From NCBI RefSeq assembly GCF_026230105.1, contig NC_079479.1, forward strand, positions 16,503,734 through 16,567,733: a stretch of 64,000 nucleotides of DNA. The letters run 5' to 3'. Under the pieces are notes generated by a model. It was not told the origin of the DNA, did not search any database, and saw only the letters and a program-made list of their open reading frames with translations. The DNA is from Diorhabda sublineata. Taxonomy: Eukaryota > Arthropoda > Insecta > Coleoptera > Chrysomelidae. Positions 1-13,485 of this stretch are shown here, in pieces. Each line of letters starts with the position of its first letter. Within the stretch, counting starts at the first letter, position 1. Position numbers and translations under genes: made by a program.

Positions 1-1070
1 TGATTGAAAATTTTCAAAGTCTATCTTCCTCATTTGAAGTCGAATTTCAACATTTCTCATATATTTAAATGAGTTCGCATCTAACTTTATCAGATATCGT
101 CGATTTACATTCATTGAAGCCCATTGAAGTCGATTCCCACTTTGTGTTGATTGAAAATTTTCAAAGTCTATCTTCCTCATTTGAAGTCGAATTTCAACAT
201 TTCTCATATATTTGAATGAGTTTGCATCTAACTTTGTCAGATATCATCGATTTACATTCATTAAAGCCCATTGGAGTCGATTCCCACTTTGTGTTGATTG
301 AAAATTTTCAGTCTACCTTCCTCATTTGAAGTCGAATTTCAACATTTCTTATATATTTGAATTAGTTTGTATTTGACTTTGTCAGATATCATCGATTTAC
401 ATTCATTGAAGCCCATTGAAGTCGATTCTCAGTTAGTGTTGATTGGAAATTTTCAAAGTCTAGCTTCCACATTTGAGGTCGAATTTCAACATTTCTTATA
501 TTTTTGAATGAGTTTGTATCTGACTTTGTCAGATATCGTCGATTTACATTCATTAAAGCCCATTGAAGTCGATTCTCACTTAGTGTTGATTGAAAATTTT
601 CAAAGTCTATCTTCCTCATTTGAAGTCGAATTTCTACATTTCTTATATTTTTGAATGAGTTTGTATCTGACTTTGTCAGATATCGTCGTTTTACATTCAT
701 TAAAGCCCATTGGAGTCGATTCTCACTTTGTGTTGATTGAAAATTTTCAAAGTCTATCTTCCTGATTTAAAGTCGAATTTCAACATTTCTCATATATTTA
801 AATGAGTTCGCATCTAACTTTATCAAATATCGTCGATTTACATTCATTGAAGCCCATTGAAGTCGATTCCCACTTTGTGTTGATTGAAAATTTTCAAAGT
901 CTATCTTCCTCATTTGAAGTCGAATTTCAACATTTCTTATATATTTGAATGAGTTTGTATCTGACTTTGTCAGATATCATCGATTTACATTCATTGAAGC
1001 CCATTGAAGTCGATTCTCACTTAGTGTTGATTGAAAATTTCCAAAGTCTATATTCCCCATTTGAGGTCGA

Positions 1071-1118
1071 ATTTCAACATTTCTTATATATTTGATTTCA
1101 ACATTTCTCATATATTTG
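1071..1118 (-). repeat. 24-bp internal duplication, marker 1
   Basis: Two adjacent 24-bp copies of ATTTCAAC...TATTTG occupy 1071-1094 and 1095-1118. The ordinary monomer has one. The insert is a multiple of 3, so it leaves the read-through frame open. Confidence 0.95.
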
Positions 1119-4100
1119 AATGAGTTTGTATCTGACTTTGTCAGATATCGTCGATTTACATTCATTGAAGCCCATTGAAGTCGATTCCCACTTTGTGTTG
1201 ATTGAAAATTTTCAAAGTCTATCTTCCTCATTTGAAGTCGAATTTCAACATTTCTCATATATTTGAATGAGTTCGCATCTAACTTTATCAGATATCGTCG
1301 ACTTACATTCATTGAACCCCATTGGAGTCGATTCCCATTTTGTGTTGATTGAAAATTTTCAAAGTCTATCTTCCTCATTTGAAGTCGAATTTCAACATTT
1401 CTCATATATTTGAATGAGTTTGTATCTGACTTTGTCAGATATCGTCGATTTACATTCATTAAAGCCCATTGGAGTCGATTCTCACTTTGTGTTGATTGGA
1501 AATTTTCAAAGTCTATCTTCCTCATTTAAAGTCGGATTTCAACATTTCTCATATATTTAAATGAATTCGCATCTAACTTTATCAGATATGGTCGATTTAC
1601 ATTCATTGAAGCCCATTGAAGTCTATTCCCACTTTGTGTTGATTAAAAATTTTCAAAGTCTATCTTCCTCATTTGAAGTCGAATTTCAACATTTCTCATA
1701 TATTTGAATGAGTTCGCATCTATCTTTATCAGATATCGTCGACTTACATTCATTGAAGCCCATTGGAGTCGATTCCCACTTTGTGTTGATTGAAAATTTT
1801 CAATGTCTATCTTCCTCATTTGGAGTCGAATTTCAACATTTCTTATATATTTGAATGAGTTTGTATCTGACTTTGTCAGATATCGTCGATTTACATCCAT
1901 TGAAGCCCATTGACGTCGGTTGTCACTTTGTGTTGATTGAAACTTTTCAAAGTCTATCTTCCTCATTTGAGGTCGAATTTCAACATTTCTTATATATTTG
2001 AATGAGTTTGCATCTAACTTTGTCAGATATCGTCGATTTACATTCATTGAAGCCCATTGAAGTCGATTCTCACTTAGTGTTGATTGGAAATTTTCAAAGT
2101 CTAGCTTCCACATTTGAGGTCGAATTTCAACATTTCTTATATATTTGAATGAGTTTGTATCTGACTTTGTCAGATATCGTCGATTTACATCCATTGAAGC
2201 CCATTGAAGTCGATTCTCACTTTGTGTTGATTGAAAATTTTCAAAGTCTATCTTCCTCATTTGAAGTCGAATTTCAACATTTCTCATATATTTAAATGAG
2301 TTCGCATCTAACTTTATCAGATATCGTCGATTTACATTCATTGAAGCCCATTGAAGTCGATTCTCACTTTGTGTTGATTGAAAATTTTCAAAGTCTATCT
2401 TCCTCATTTGAAGTCGAATTTCAACATTTCTCATATATTTGAATGAGTTTGCATCTAACTTTGTCAGATATCATCGATTTACATTCATTAAAGCCCATTG
2501 AAGTCGATTCTCACTTTGTGTTGATTGAAAATTTTCAAAGTCTATCTTCCTTATTTGAAGTCGAATTTCAACATTTCTTATATATTTGAATGAGTTTGCA
2601 TCTAACTTTGTCAGATATCGTCGATTTACATTCATTGAAGCCCATTGAAGTCGATTGTCACTTTGTGTTGATTGACAATTTTCAAAGTCTACCTTCCTTA
2701 TTTGAAGTTGAATTTCAACATTTCTTATATATTTGAATTAGTTTGTATTTGACTTTGTCAGATATCATCGATTTACATTCATTGAAGCCCATTGAAGTCG
2801 ATTCTCAGTTAGTGTTGATTGAAAATTTTCAAAGTCTAGCTTCCACATTTGAGGTCGAATTTCAACATTTCTTATATTTTTGAATGAGTTTGTATCTGAC
2901 TTTGTCAGATATCGTCGATTTACATTCATTAAAGCCCATTGAAGTCGATTCTCACTTTGTGTTAATTGAAAATTTTCAAAGTCTATCTTCCTCATTTGAA
3001 GTCGAATTTCTACATTTCTTATATATTTGAATGAGTTTGTATCTGACTTTGTCAGATATCGTCGATTTACATCCATTGAAGCCCATTGAAGTCGATTCTC
3101 ACTTTGTGTTGATTGAAAATTTTCAAAGTCTATCTTCCTCATTTGAAGTCGAATTTCAACATTTCTCATATATTTAAATGAGTTCGCATCTAACTTTATC
3201 AGATATCGTCGATTTACATTCATTGAAGCCCTTTGAAGTCGATTCCCACTTTGTGTTGATTGAAAATTTTCAAAGTCTATCTTCCTCATTTGAAGTCGAA
3301 TTTCAACATTTCTCATATATTTGAATGAGTTTGTATCTAACTTTATCAGATATCGTCGATTTACATCCATTGGAGCCCATTGAAGTCGATTCCCACTTTG
3401 TGTTGATTGAAAATTTTCAAAGTCTATCTTCCTCATTTGAAGTCGAATTTCAACATTTCTTATATATTTGAATGAGTTTGTATCTGACTTTGTCAGATAT
3501 CGTCGATTTACATCCATTGAAGCCCATTGAAGTCGATTGTCACTTTGTGTTGATTGAAAATTTTCAAAGTCTATCTCCCTCATTTGAAGTCGAATTTCAA
3601 CATTTCTTATATTTTTGAATGAGTTCGCATCTAACTTTATCAGATATCGTCGATTTACATTCATTGAAGCCCATTGAAGTCGATTCCCACTTTGTGTTGA
3701 TTGAAAATTTTCAAAGTCTAGCTTCCACATTTGAGGTCGAATTTCAACATTTCTTATATTTTTGAATGAGTTTGTATCTGACTTTGTCAGATATCATCGA
3801 TTTACATTCATTGAAGCCCATTGAAGTCGATTCTCACTTAGTGTTGATTGAAAATTTTCAAAGTCTATCTTCCTGATTTAAAGTCGAATTTCAACATTTC
3901 TCATATATTTAAATGAGTTCGCATCTAACTTTATCAAATATCGTCGATTTACATTCATTGAAGCCCATTGAAGTCGATTCCCACTTTGTGTTGATTGAAA
4001 ATTTTCAAAGTCTATCTTCCTCATTTGAAGTCGAATTTCAACATTTCTTATATATTTGAATGAGTTTGTATCTGACTTTGTCAGATATCATCGATTTACA

Positions 4101-4181
4101 TTCATTGAAGCCCATTGAAGTCGATTCTCACTTAGTGTTGATTGAAAATTTCCAAAGTCTATATTCCCCATTTGAGGTCGA

Positions 4182-4229
4182 ATTTCAACATTTCTTATAT
4201 ATTTGATTTCAACATTTCTCATATATTTG
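4182..4229 (-). repeat. 24-bp internal duplication, marker 2
   Basis: Same tandem pair as at 1071, lying 3111 bp away inside a longer duplicated block. The second copy keeps the cttat-to-ctcat difference also seen in marker 1. Confidence 0.95.
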
Positions 4230-5822
4230 AATGAGTTTGTATCTGACTTTGTCAGATATCGTCGATTTACCTTCATTGAAGCCCATTGAAGTCGATTCCC
4301 ACTTTGTGTTGATTGAAAATTTTCAAAGTCTATCTTCCTCATTTGAAGTCGAATTTCAACATTTCTCATATATTTGAATGAGTTCGCATCTAACTTCATC
4401 AGATATCGTCGACTTACATTCATTGAAGCCCATTGGAGTCGATTCCCATTTTGTGTTGATTGAAAATTTTCAAAGTCTATCTTCCTCATTTGAAGTCGAA
4501 TTTCAACATTTCTCATATATTTGAATGAGTTTGTATCTGACTTTGTCAGATATCGTCGATTTACATTCATTAAAGCCCATTGGAGTCGATTCTCACTTTG
4601 TGTTGATTGGAAATTTTCAAAGTCTATCTTCCTCATTTAAAGTCGGATTTCAACATTTCTCATATATTTAAATGAATTCGCATCTAACTTTATCAGATAT
4701 CGTCGATTTACATTCATTGAAGCCCATTGAAGTCTATTCCCACTTTGTGTTGATTGAAAATTTTCAAAGTCTATCTTCCTCATTTGAAGTCGAATTTCAA
4801 CATTTATCATATATTTGAATGAGTTCGCATCTATCTTTATCAGATATCGTCGACTTACATTCATTGAAGCCCATTGGAGTCGATTCCCACTTTGTGTTGA
4901 TTGAAAATTTTCAATGTCTATCTTCCTCATTTGAAGTCGAATTTCAACATTTCTTATATATTTGAATGAGTTTGTATCTGACTTTGTCAGATATCGTCGA
5001 TTTACATCCATTGAAGCCCATTGACGTCGGTTGTCACTTTGTGTTGATTGAAACTTTTCAAAGTCTATCTTCCTCATTTGAGGTCGAATTTCAACATTTC
5101 TTATATATTTGAATGAGTTTGCATCTAACTTTGTCAGATATCGTCGATTTACATTCATTGAAGCCCATTGAAGTCGATTCTCACTTAGTGTTGATTGGAA
5201 ATTTTCAAAGTCTAGCTTCCACATTTGAGGTCGAATTTCAACATTTCTTATATTTTTGAATGAGTTTGTATCTGACTTTGTCAGATATCGTAGATTTACA
5301 TTCATTAAAGCCCATTGAAGTCGATTCTCACTTTGTGTTGATTGAAAATTTTCAAAGTCTATCTTCCTCATTTGAAGTCGAATTTCTACATTTCTTATAT
5401 TTTTGAATGAGTTTGTATCTGACTTTGTCAGATATCGTCGATTTACATTCATTAAAGCCCATTGGAGTCGATTCTCACTTTGTGTTGATTGAAAATTTTC
5501 AAAGTCTATCTTCCTGATTTAAAGTCGAATTTCAACATTTCTCATATATTTAAATGAGTTCGCATCTAACTTTATCAAATATCGTCGATTTACATTCATT
5601 GAAGCCCATTGAAGTCGATTCCCACTTTGTGTTGATTGAACATTTTCAAAGTCTATCTTCCTCATTTGAAGTCGAATTTCAACATTTCTTATATAATTGA
5701 ATGAATTTGTATCTGACTTTGTCAGATATCATCGATTTACACTCATTGAAGCCCATTGAAGTCGATTCTCACTTAGTGTTGATTGAAAATTTCCAAAGTC
5801 TATATTACCCATTTGAGGTCGA

Positions 5823-5870
5823 ATTTCAACATTTCTTATATATTTGATTTCAACATTTCTTATATATTTG
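5823..5870 (-). repeat. 24-bp internal duplication, marker 3
   Basis: Tandem pair; here both halves read cttatat, unlike markers 1 and 2. It sits 1641 bp after marker 2 (11 monomers plus 24). Confidence 0.95.
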
Positions 5871-6434
5871 AATGAGTTTGTATCTGACTTTGTCAGATAT
5901 CGTCGATTTACATCCATAGAAGCCCATTGAAGTCGATTGTCACTTTGTGTTGATTGAAAATTTTCAAAGTCTATCTCCCTCATTTGAAGTCGAATTTCAA
6001 CATTTCTTATATTTTTGAATGAGTTTGTATCTGACTTTGTCAGATATCGTCGATTTACATTCATTAAAGCCCATTGGAGTCGATTCTCACTTTGTGTTGA
6101 TTGAAAATTTTCAAAGTCTATCTTCCTGATTTAAAGTCGAATTTCAACATTTCTCATATATTTAAATGAGTTCGCATCTAACTTTATCAAATATCGTCGA
6201 TTTACATTCATTGAAGCCCATTGAAGTCGATTCCCACTTTGTGTTGATTGAACATTTTCAAAGTCTATCTTCCTCATTTGAAGTCGAATTTCAACATTTC
6301 TTATATAATTGAATGAATTTGTATCTGACTTTGTCAGATATCATCGATTTACATTCATTGAAGCCCATTGAAGTCGATTCTCACTTAGTGTTGATTGAAA
6401 ATTTCCAAAGTCTATATTCCCCATTTGAGGTCGA

Positions 6435-6482
6435 ATTTCAACATTTCTTATATATTTGATTTCAACATTTCTTATATATTTG
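6435..6482 (-). repeat. 24-bp internal duplication, marker 4
   Basis: Tandem pair with both halves identical, 612 bp after marker 3 (4 monomers plus 24). The 4-monomer block between markers 3 and 4 is the shortest in the domain. Confidence 0.95.
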
Positions 6483-7199
6483 AATGAGTTTGTATCTGAC
6501 TTTGTCAGATATCGTCGATTTACATCCATTGAAGCCCATTGAAGTCGATTGTCACTTTGTGTTGATTGAAAATTTTCAAAGTCTATCTCCCTCATTTGAA
6601 GTCGAATTTCAACATTTCTTATATTTTTGAATGAGTTCGCATCTAACTTTATCAGATATCGTCGATTTACATTCATTGAAGCCCATTGAAGTCGATTCCC
6701 ACTTTGTGTTGATTGAAAATTTTCAGTCTACCTTCCTCATTTGAAGTCGAATTTCAACATTTCTTATATATTTGAATTAGTTTGTATTTGACTTTGTCAG
6801 ATATCATCGATTTACATTCATTGAAGCCCATTGAAGTCGATTCTCAGTTAGTGTTGATTGAAAATTTTCAAAGTCTAGCTTCCACATTTGAGGTCGAATT
6901 TCAACATTTCTTATATTTTTGAATGAGTTTGTATCTGACTTTGTCAGATATCGTCGATTTACATTCATTAAAGCCCATTGAAGTCGATTCTCACTTTGTG
7001 TTGATTGAAAATTTTCAAAGTCTATCTTCCTCATTTGAAGTCGAATTTCTACATTTCTTATATATTTGAATGAGTTTGTATCTGACTTTGTCAGATATCG
7101 TCGATTTACATCCATTGAAGCCCATTGAAGTCGATTCTCACTTTGTGTTGATTGAAAATTTTCAAAGTCTATCTTCCTCATTTGAAGTCGAATTTCAAC

Positions 7200-7790
7200 A
7201 TTTCTCATATATTTAAATGAGTTCGCATCTAACTTTATCAGATATCGTCGATTTACATTCATTGAAGCCCTTTGAAGTCGATTCCCACTTTGTGTTGATT
7301 GAAAATTTTCAAAGTCTATCTTCCTCATTTGAAGTCGAATTTCAACATTTCTCATATATTTGAATGAGTTTGTATCTAACTTTATCAGATATCGTCGATT
7401 TACATCCATTGGAGCCCATTGAAGTCGATTCCCACTTTGTGTTGATTGAAAATTTTCAAAGTCTATCTTCCTCATTTGAAGTCGAATTTCAACATTTCTC
7501 ATATATTTAAATGAGTTCGCATCTAACTTTATCAGATATCGTCGATTTACATTCATTGAAGCCCTTTGAAGTCGATTCCCACTTTGTGTTGATTGAAAAT
7601 TTTCAAAGTCTATCTTCCTCATTTGAAGTCGAATTTCAACATTTCTCATATATTTGAATGAGTTTGTATCTAACTTTATCAGATATCGTCGATTTACATC
7701 CATTGGAGCCCATTGAAGTCGATTCCCACTTTGTGTTGATTGAAAATTTTCAAAGTCTATCTCCCTCATTTGAAGTCGAATTTCAACATT
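7200..7790 (-). repeat. Two-monomer (294-bp) tandem duplication
   Basis: The unusual agccctttgaag occurs at about 7268 and again exactly 294 bp later. The intervening dimer (one tttaaatgagttcgc monomer plus one atccattggagccc monomer) is repeated. The homologous place at about 3180-3460 has a single copy, so the duplication came after the 4039-bp block copy. Confidence 0.85.
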
Positions 7791-8514
7791 TCTTATATTT
7801 TTGAATGAGTTCGCATCTAACTTTATCAGATATCGTCGATTTACATTCATTGAAGCCCATTGAAGTCGATTCCCACTTTGTGTTGATTGAAAATTTTCAA
7901 AGTCTACCTTCCTCATTTGAAGTCGAATTTCAACATTTCTCATATATTTGAATTAGTTTGTATCTGACTTTGTCAGATATCATCGATTTACATTCATTGA
8001 AGCCCATTGAAGTCGATTCTCACTTAGTGTTGATTGAAAATTTTCAAAGTCTAGCTTCCACATTTGAGGTCGAATTTCAACATTTCTTATATTTTTGAAT
8101 GAGTTTGTATCTGACTTTGTCAGATATCGTCGATTTACATTCATTAAAGCCCATTGGAGTCGATTCTCACTTTGTGTTGATTGAAAATTTTCAAAGTCTA
8201 TCTTCCTGATTTAAAGTCGAATTTCAACATTTCTCATATATTTAAATGAGTTCGCATCTAACTTTATCAAATATCGTCGATTTACATTCATTGAAGCCCA
8301 TTGAAGTCGATTCCCACTTTGTGTTGATTGAAAATTTTCAAAGTCTATCTTCCTCATTTGAAGTCGAATTTCAACATTTCTTATATATTTGAATGAGTTT
8401 GTATCTGACTTTGTCAGATATCATCGATTTACATTCATTGAAGCCCATTGAAGTCGATTCTCACTTAGTGTTGATTGAAAATTTCCAAAGTCTATATTCC
8501 CCATTTGAGGTCGA

Positions 8515-8562
8515 ATCTCAACATTTCTTATATATTTGATTTCAACATTTCTCATATATTTG
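8515..8562 (-). repeat. 24-bp internal duplication, marker 5
   Basis: Tandem pair; the first half carries ATCTCAAC for ATTTCAAC, a substitution shared with marker 6 and with the plain monomer at about 9420. This links the blocks by descent. Confidence 0.95.
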
Positions 8563-9861
8563 AATGAGTTTGTATCTGACTTTGTCAGATATCGTCGTTT
8601 TACATTCATTGAAGCCCATTGAAGTCGATTCCCACTTTGTGTTGATTGAAAATTTTCAAAGTCTATCTTCCTCATTTGAAGTCGAATTTCAACATTTCTC
8701 ATATATTTAAATGAGTTCGCATCTAACTTTATCAGATATCGTCGACTTACATTCATTGAAGCCCATTGGAGTCGATTCCCATTTTGTGTTGATTGAAAAT
8801 TTTCAAAGTCTATCTTCCTCATTTGGAGTCGAATTTCAACATTTCTCATATATTTGAATGAGTTTGTATCTAACTTTATCAGATATCGTCGATTTACATC
8901 CATTGGAGCCCATTGAAGTCGATTCCCACTTTGTGTTGATTGAAAATTTTCAAAGTCTATCTTCCTCATTTGAAGTCGAATTTCAACATTTCTTATATAT
9001 TTGAATGAGTTTGTATCTGACTTTGTCAGATATCGTCGATTTACATTCATTAAAGCCCATTGGAGTCGATTCTCACTTTGTGTTGATTGAAAATTTTCAA
9101 AGTCTATCTTCCTGATTTAAAGTCGAATTTCAACATTTCTCATATATTTAAATGAGTTCGCATCTAACTTTATCAAATATCGTCGATTTACATTCATTGA
9201 AGCCCATTGAAGTCGATTCCCACTTTGTGTTGATTGAAAATTTTCAAAGTCTATCTTCCTCATTTGAAGTCGAATTTCAACATTTCTTATATATTTGAAT
9301 GAGTTTGTATCTGACTTTGTCAGATATCATCGATTTACATTCATTGAAGCCCATTGAAGTCGATTCTCACTTAGTGTTGATTGAAAATTTCCAAAGTCTA
9401 TATTCCCCATTTGAGGTCGAATCTCAACATTTCTTATATTTTTGAATGAGTTTGTATCTGACTTTGTCAGATATCGTCGATTTACATTCATTAAAGCCCA
9501 TTGGAGTCGATTCTCACTTTGTGTTGATTGAAAATTTTCAAAGTCTATCTTCCTGATTTAAAGTCGAATTTCAACATTTCTCATATATTTAAATGAGTTC
9601 GCATCTAACTTTATCAAATATCGTCGATTTACATTCATTGAAGCCCATTGAAGTCGATTCCCACTTTGTGTTGATTGAAAATTTTCAAAGTCTATCTTCC
9701 TCATTTGAAGTCGAATTTCAACATTTCTTATATATTTGAATGAGTTTGTATCTGACTTTGTCAGATATCATCGATTTACATTCATTGAAGCCCATTGAAG
9801 TCGATTCTCACTTAGTGTTGATTGAAAATTTCCAAAGTCTATATTCCCCATTTGAGGTCGA

Positions 9862-9909
9862 ATCTCAACATTTCTTATATATTCGATTTCAACATTTCTC
9901 ATATATTTG
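9862..9909 (-). repeat. 24-bp internal duplication, marker 6
   Basis: Tandem pair sharing ATCTCAAC with marker 5 and adding a private TATTCG for TATTTG at the join. Confidence 0.95.
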
Positions 9910-10620
9910 AATGAGTTTGTATCTGACTTTGTCAGATATCGTCGATTTACATTCATTGAAGCCCATTGAAGTCGATTCCCACTTTGTGTTGATTGAAAAT
10001 TTTCAAAGTCTATCTTCCTCATTTGAAGTCGAATTTCAACATTTCTCATATATTTGAATGAGTTCGCATCTAACTTTATCAGATATCGTCGACTTACATT
10101 CATTGAAGCCCATTGGAGTCGATTCCCATTTTGTGTTGATTGAAAATTTTCAAAGTCTATCTTCCTCATTTGAAGTCGAATTTCAACATTTCTCATATAT
10201 TTGAATGAGTTTGTATCTGACTTTGTCAGATATCGTCGATTTACATTCATTAAAGCCCATTGGAGTCGATTCTCACTTTGTGTTGATTGGAAATTTTCAA
10301 AGTCTATCTTCCTGATTTAAAGTCGGATTTCAACATTTCTCATATATTTAAATGAGTTCGCATCTAACTTTATCAAATATCGTCGATTTACATTCATTGA
10401 AGCCCATTGAAGTCGATTCCCACTTTGTGTTGATTGAAAATTTTCAAAGTCTATCTTCCTCATTTGAAGTCGAATTTCAACATTTCTTATATAATTGAAT
10501 GAATTTGTATCTGACTTTGTCAGATATCATCGATTTACATTCATTGAAGCCCATTGAAGTCGATTCTCACTTAGTGTTGATTGAAAATTTCCAAAGACTA
10601 TATTCCCCATTTGAGGTCGA

Positions 10621-10668
10621 ATTTCAACATTTCTTATATATTTGATTTCAACATTTCTTATATATTTG
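10621..10668 (-). repeat. 24-bp internal duplication, marker 7
   Basis: Tandem pair with cttatat in both halves, as in markers 3, 4 and 8. It lies 759 bp after marker 6 (5 monomers plus 24). Confidence 0.95.
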
Positions 10669-13437
10669 AATGAGTTTGCATCTAACTTTGTCAGATATCG
10701 TCGATTTACATTCATTGAAGCCCATTGAAGTCGATTCTCACTTAGTGTTGATTGGAAATTTTCAAAGTCTATCTTCCTCATTTGAAGTCGAATTTCAACA
10801 TTTCTCGTATATTTGAATGAGTTCGCATCTAACTTTGTCAGATATCGTCGATTTACATTCATTGAAGCCCATTGAAGTCGATTCCCACTTTGTGTTGATT
10901 GAAAATTTTCAAAGTCTATCTTCCTCATTTGAAGTCGAATTTCAACATTTCTCATATATTTGAATGAGTTTGTATCTGACTTTGTCAGATATCGTCGATT
11001 CACATTCATTGAAGCCCATTGAAGTCGATTCCCACTTTGTGTTGATTGAAAATTTTCAAAGTCTATCTTCCTCATTTGAAGTCGAATTTCAACATTTCTC
11101 ATATATTTGAATGAGTTCGCATCTAACTTTATCAGATATCGTCGACTTACATTCATTGAAGCCCATTGGAGTCGATTCCCACTTTGTGTTGATTGAAAAT
11201 TTTCAAAGTCTATCTTCCTCATTTGAAGTCGAATTTCAACATTTCTTATATATTTGAATGAGTTTGTATCTGACTTTGTCAGATATCGTCGATTTACATC
11301 CATTGAAGCCCATTGACGTCGGTTGTCACTTTGTGTTGATTGAAACTTTTCAAAGTCTATCTTCCTCATTTGAGGTCGAATTTCAACATTTCTTATATTT
11401 TTGAATGAGTTTGTATCTGACTTTGTCAGATATCGTCGATTTACATTCATTGAAGCCCATTGAAGTCGATTCCCACTTTGTGTTGATTGAAAATTTTCAA
11501 AGTCTATCTTCCTCATTTGAAGTCGAATTTCAACATTTCTTATATATTTGAATGAGTTTGCATCTAACTTTGTCAGATATCGTCGATTTACATCCATTGA
11601 AGCCCATTGACGTCGGTTGTCACTTTGTGTTGATTGAAACTTTTCAAAGTCTATCTTCCTCATTTGAGGTCGAATTTCAACATTTCTTATATATTTGAAT
11701 GAGTTTGCATCTAACTTTGTCAGATATCGTCGATTTACATTCATTGAAGCCCATTGAAGTCGATTCTCACTTAGTGTTGATTGGAAATTTTCAAAGTCTA
11801 GCTTCCACATTTGAGGTCGAATTTCAACATTTCTTATATTTTTGAATGAGTTCGCATCTAACTTTATCAGATATCGTCGATTTACATTCATTAAAGCCCA
11901 TTGAAGTCGATTCCCACTTTGTGTTGATTGAAAATTTTCAAAGTCTATCTTCCTCATTTGAAGTCGAATTTCAACATTTCTCATATATTTGAATGAGTTT
12001 GTATCTGACTTTGTCAGATATCGTCGATTTACATTCATTAAAGCCCATTGGAGTCGATTCTCACTTTGTGTTGATTGGAAATTTTCAAAGTCTATCTTCC
12101 TCATTTAAAGTCGGATTTCAACATTTCTCATATATTTAAATGAATTCGCATCTGACTTTGTCAGATATCGTCGATTTACATCCATTGAAGCCCATTGACG
12201 TCGGTTGTCACTTTGTGTTGATTGAAACTTTTCAAAGTCTATCTTCCTCATTTGAGGTCGAATTTCAACATTTCTTATATTTTTGAATGAGTTTGTATCT
12301 GACTTTGTCAGATATCGTCGATTTACATTCATTGAAGCCCATTGGAGTCGATTCTCACTTTGTGTTGATTGAAAATTTTCAAAGTCTATCTTCCTCATTT
12401 AAAGTCGAATTCCAACATTTCTCATATATTTAAATGAGTTCGCATCTAACTTTATCAGATATCGTCGATTTACATTCATTGAAGCCCATTGAAGTCGATT
12501 CCCACTTTGTGTTGATTGAAAATTTTCAAAGTCTATCTTCCTCATTTGAAGTCGAATTTCAACATTTCTTATATATTTGAATGAGTTTGCATCTAACTTT
12601 GTCAGATATCGTCGATTTACATCCATTGAAGCCCATTGACGTCGGTTGTCACTTTGTGTTGATTGAAACTTTTCAAAGTCTATCTTCCTCATTTGAGGTC
12701 GAATTTCAACATTTCTTATATATTTGAATCAGTTTGCATCTAACTTTGTCAGATATCGTCGATTTACATTCATTGAAGCCCATTGAAGTCGATTCTCACT
12801 TAGTGTTGATTGGAAATTTTCAAAGTCTAGCTTCCACATTTGAGGTCGAATTTCAACATTTCTTATATTTTTGAATGAGTTTGTATCTGACTTTGTCAGA
12901 TATCGTCGATTTACATTCATTAAAGCCCATTGAAGTCGATTCTCACTTTGTGTTGATTGAAAATTTTCAAAGTCTATCTTCCTCATTTGAAGTCGAATTT
13001 CTACATTTCTTATATTTTTGAATGAGTTTGTATCTGACTTTGTCAGATATCGTCGATTTACATTCATTAAAGCCCATTGGAGTCGATTCTCACTTTGTGT
13101 TGATTGAAAATTTTCAAAGTCTATCTTCCTGATTTAAAGTCGAATTTCAACATTTCTCATATATTTGAATGAGTTCGCATCTAACTTTATCAAATATCGT
13201 CGATTTACATTCATTGAAGCCCATTGAAGTCGATTCCCACTTTGTGTTGATTGAAAATTTTCAAAGTCTATCTTCCTCATTTGAAGTCGAATTTCAACAT
13301 TTCTTATATATTTGAATGAGTTTGTATCTGACTTTGTCAGATATCATCGATTTACATTCATTGAAGCCCATTGAAGTCGATTCTCACTTAGTGTTGATTG
13401 AAAATTTCCAAAGTCTATATTCCCCATTTGAGCTCGA

Positions 13438-13485
13438 ATTTCAACATTTCTTATATATTTGATTTCAACATTTCTTATATATTTG
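13438..13485 (-). repeat. 24-bp internal duplication, marker 8
   Basis: Last copy of the marker in the window, 2817 bp after marker 7 (19 monomers plus 24). No further copy is present from here to 64000. Confidence 0.95.

Larger units (their letters stand above)
700..5211 (-). repeat. Segmental duplication, 3111-bp offset
   Basis: About 700-2100 and 3811-5211 match almost base for base, including the 24-bp marker, the rare tattccccatttgagg monomer, fcaatgtctatc (AATGTC for AAAGTC, at about 1803 and 4914) and the gacgtcggttg monomer. The copies separate after about 2140/5250, where different monomer variants follow. The offset equals 21 monomers plus 24 bp. Confidence 0.85.
2740..7492 (-). 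repeat. Segmental duplication, about 4039-bp offset
   Basis: About 2740-3453 matches 6777-7492. Shared rare states are cagttagtgttg, aattagtttgtatttgac and agccctttgaag. The 4039 offset is 27 monomers plus three 24-bp markers minus the 2-bp deletion near 6725, so the arithmetic closes exactly. Confidence 0.8.
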
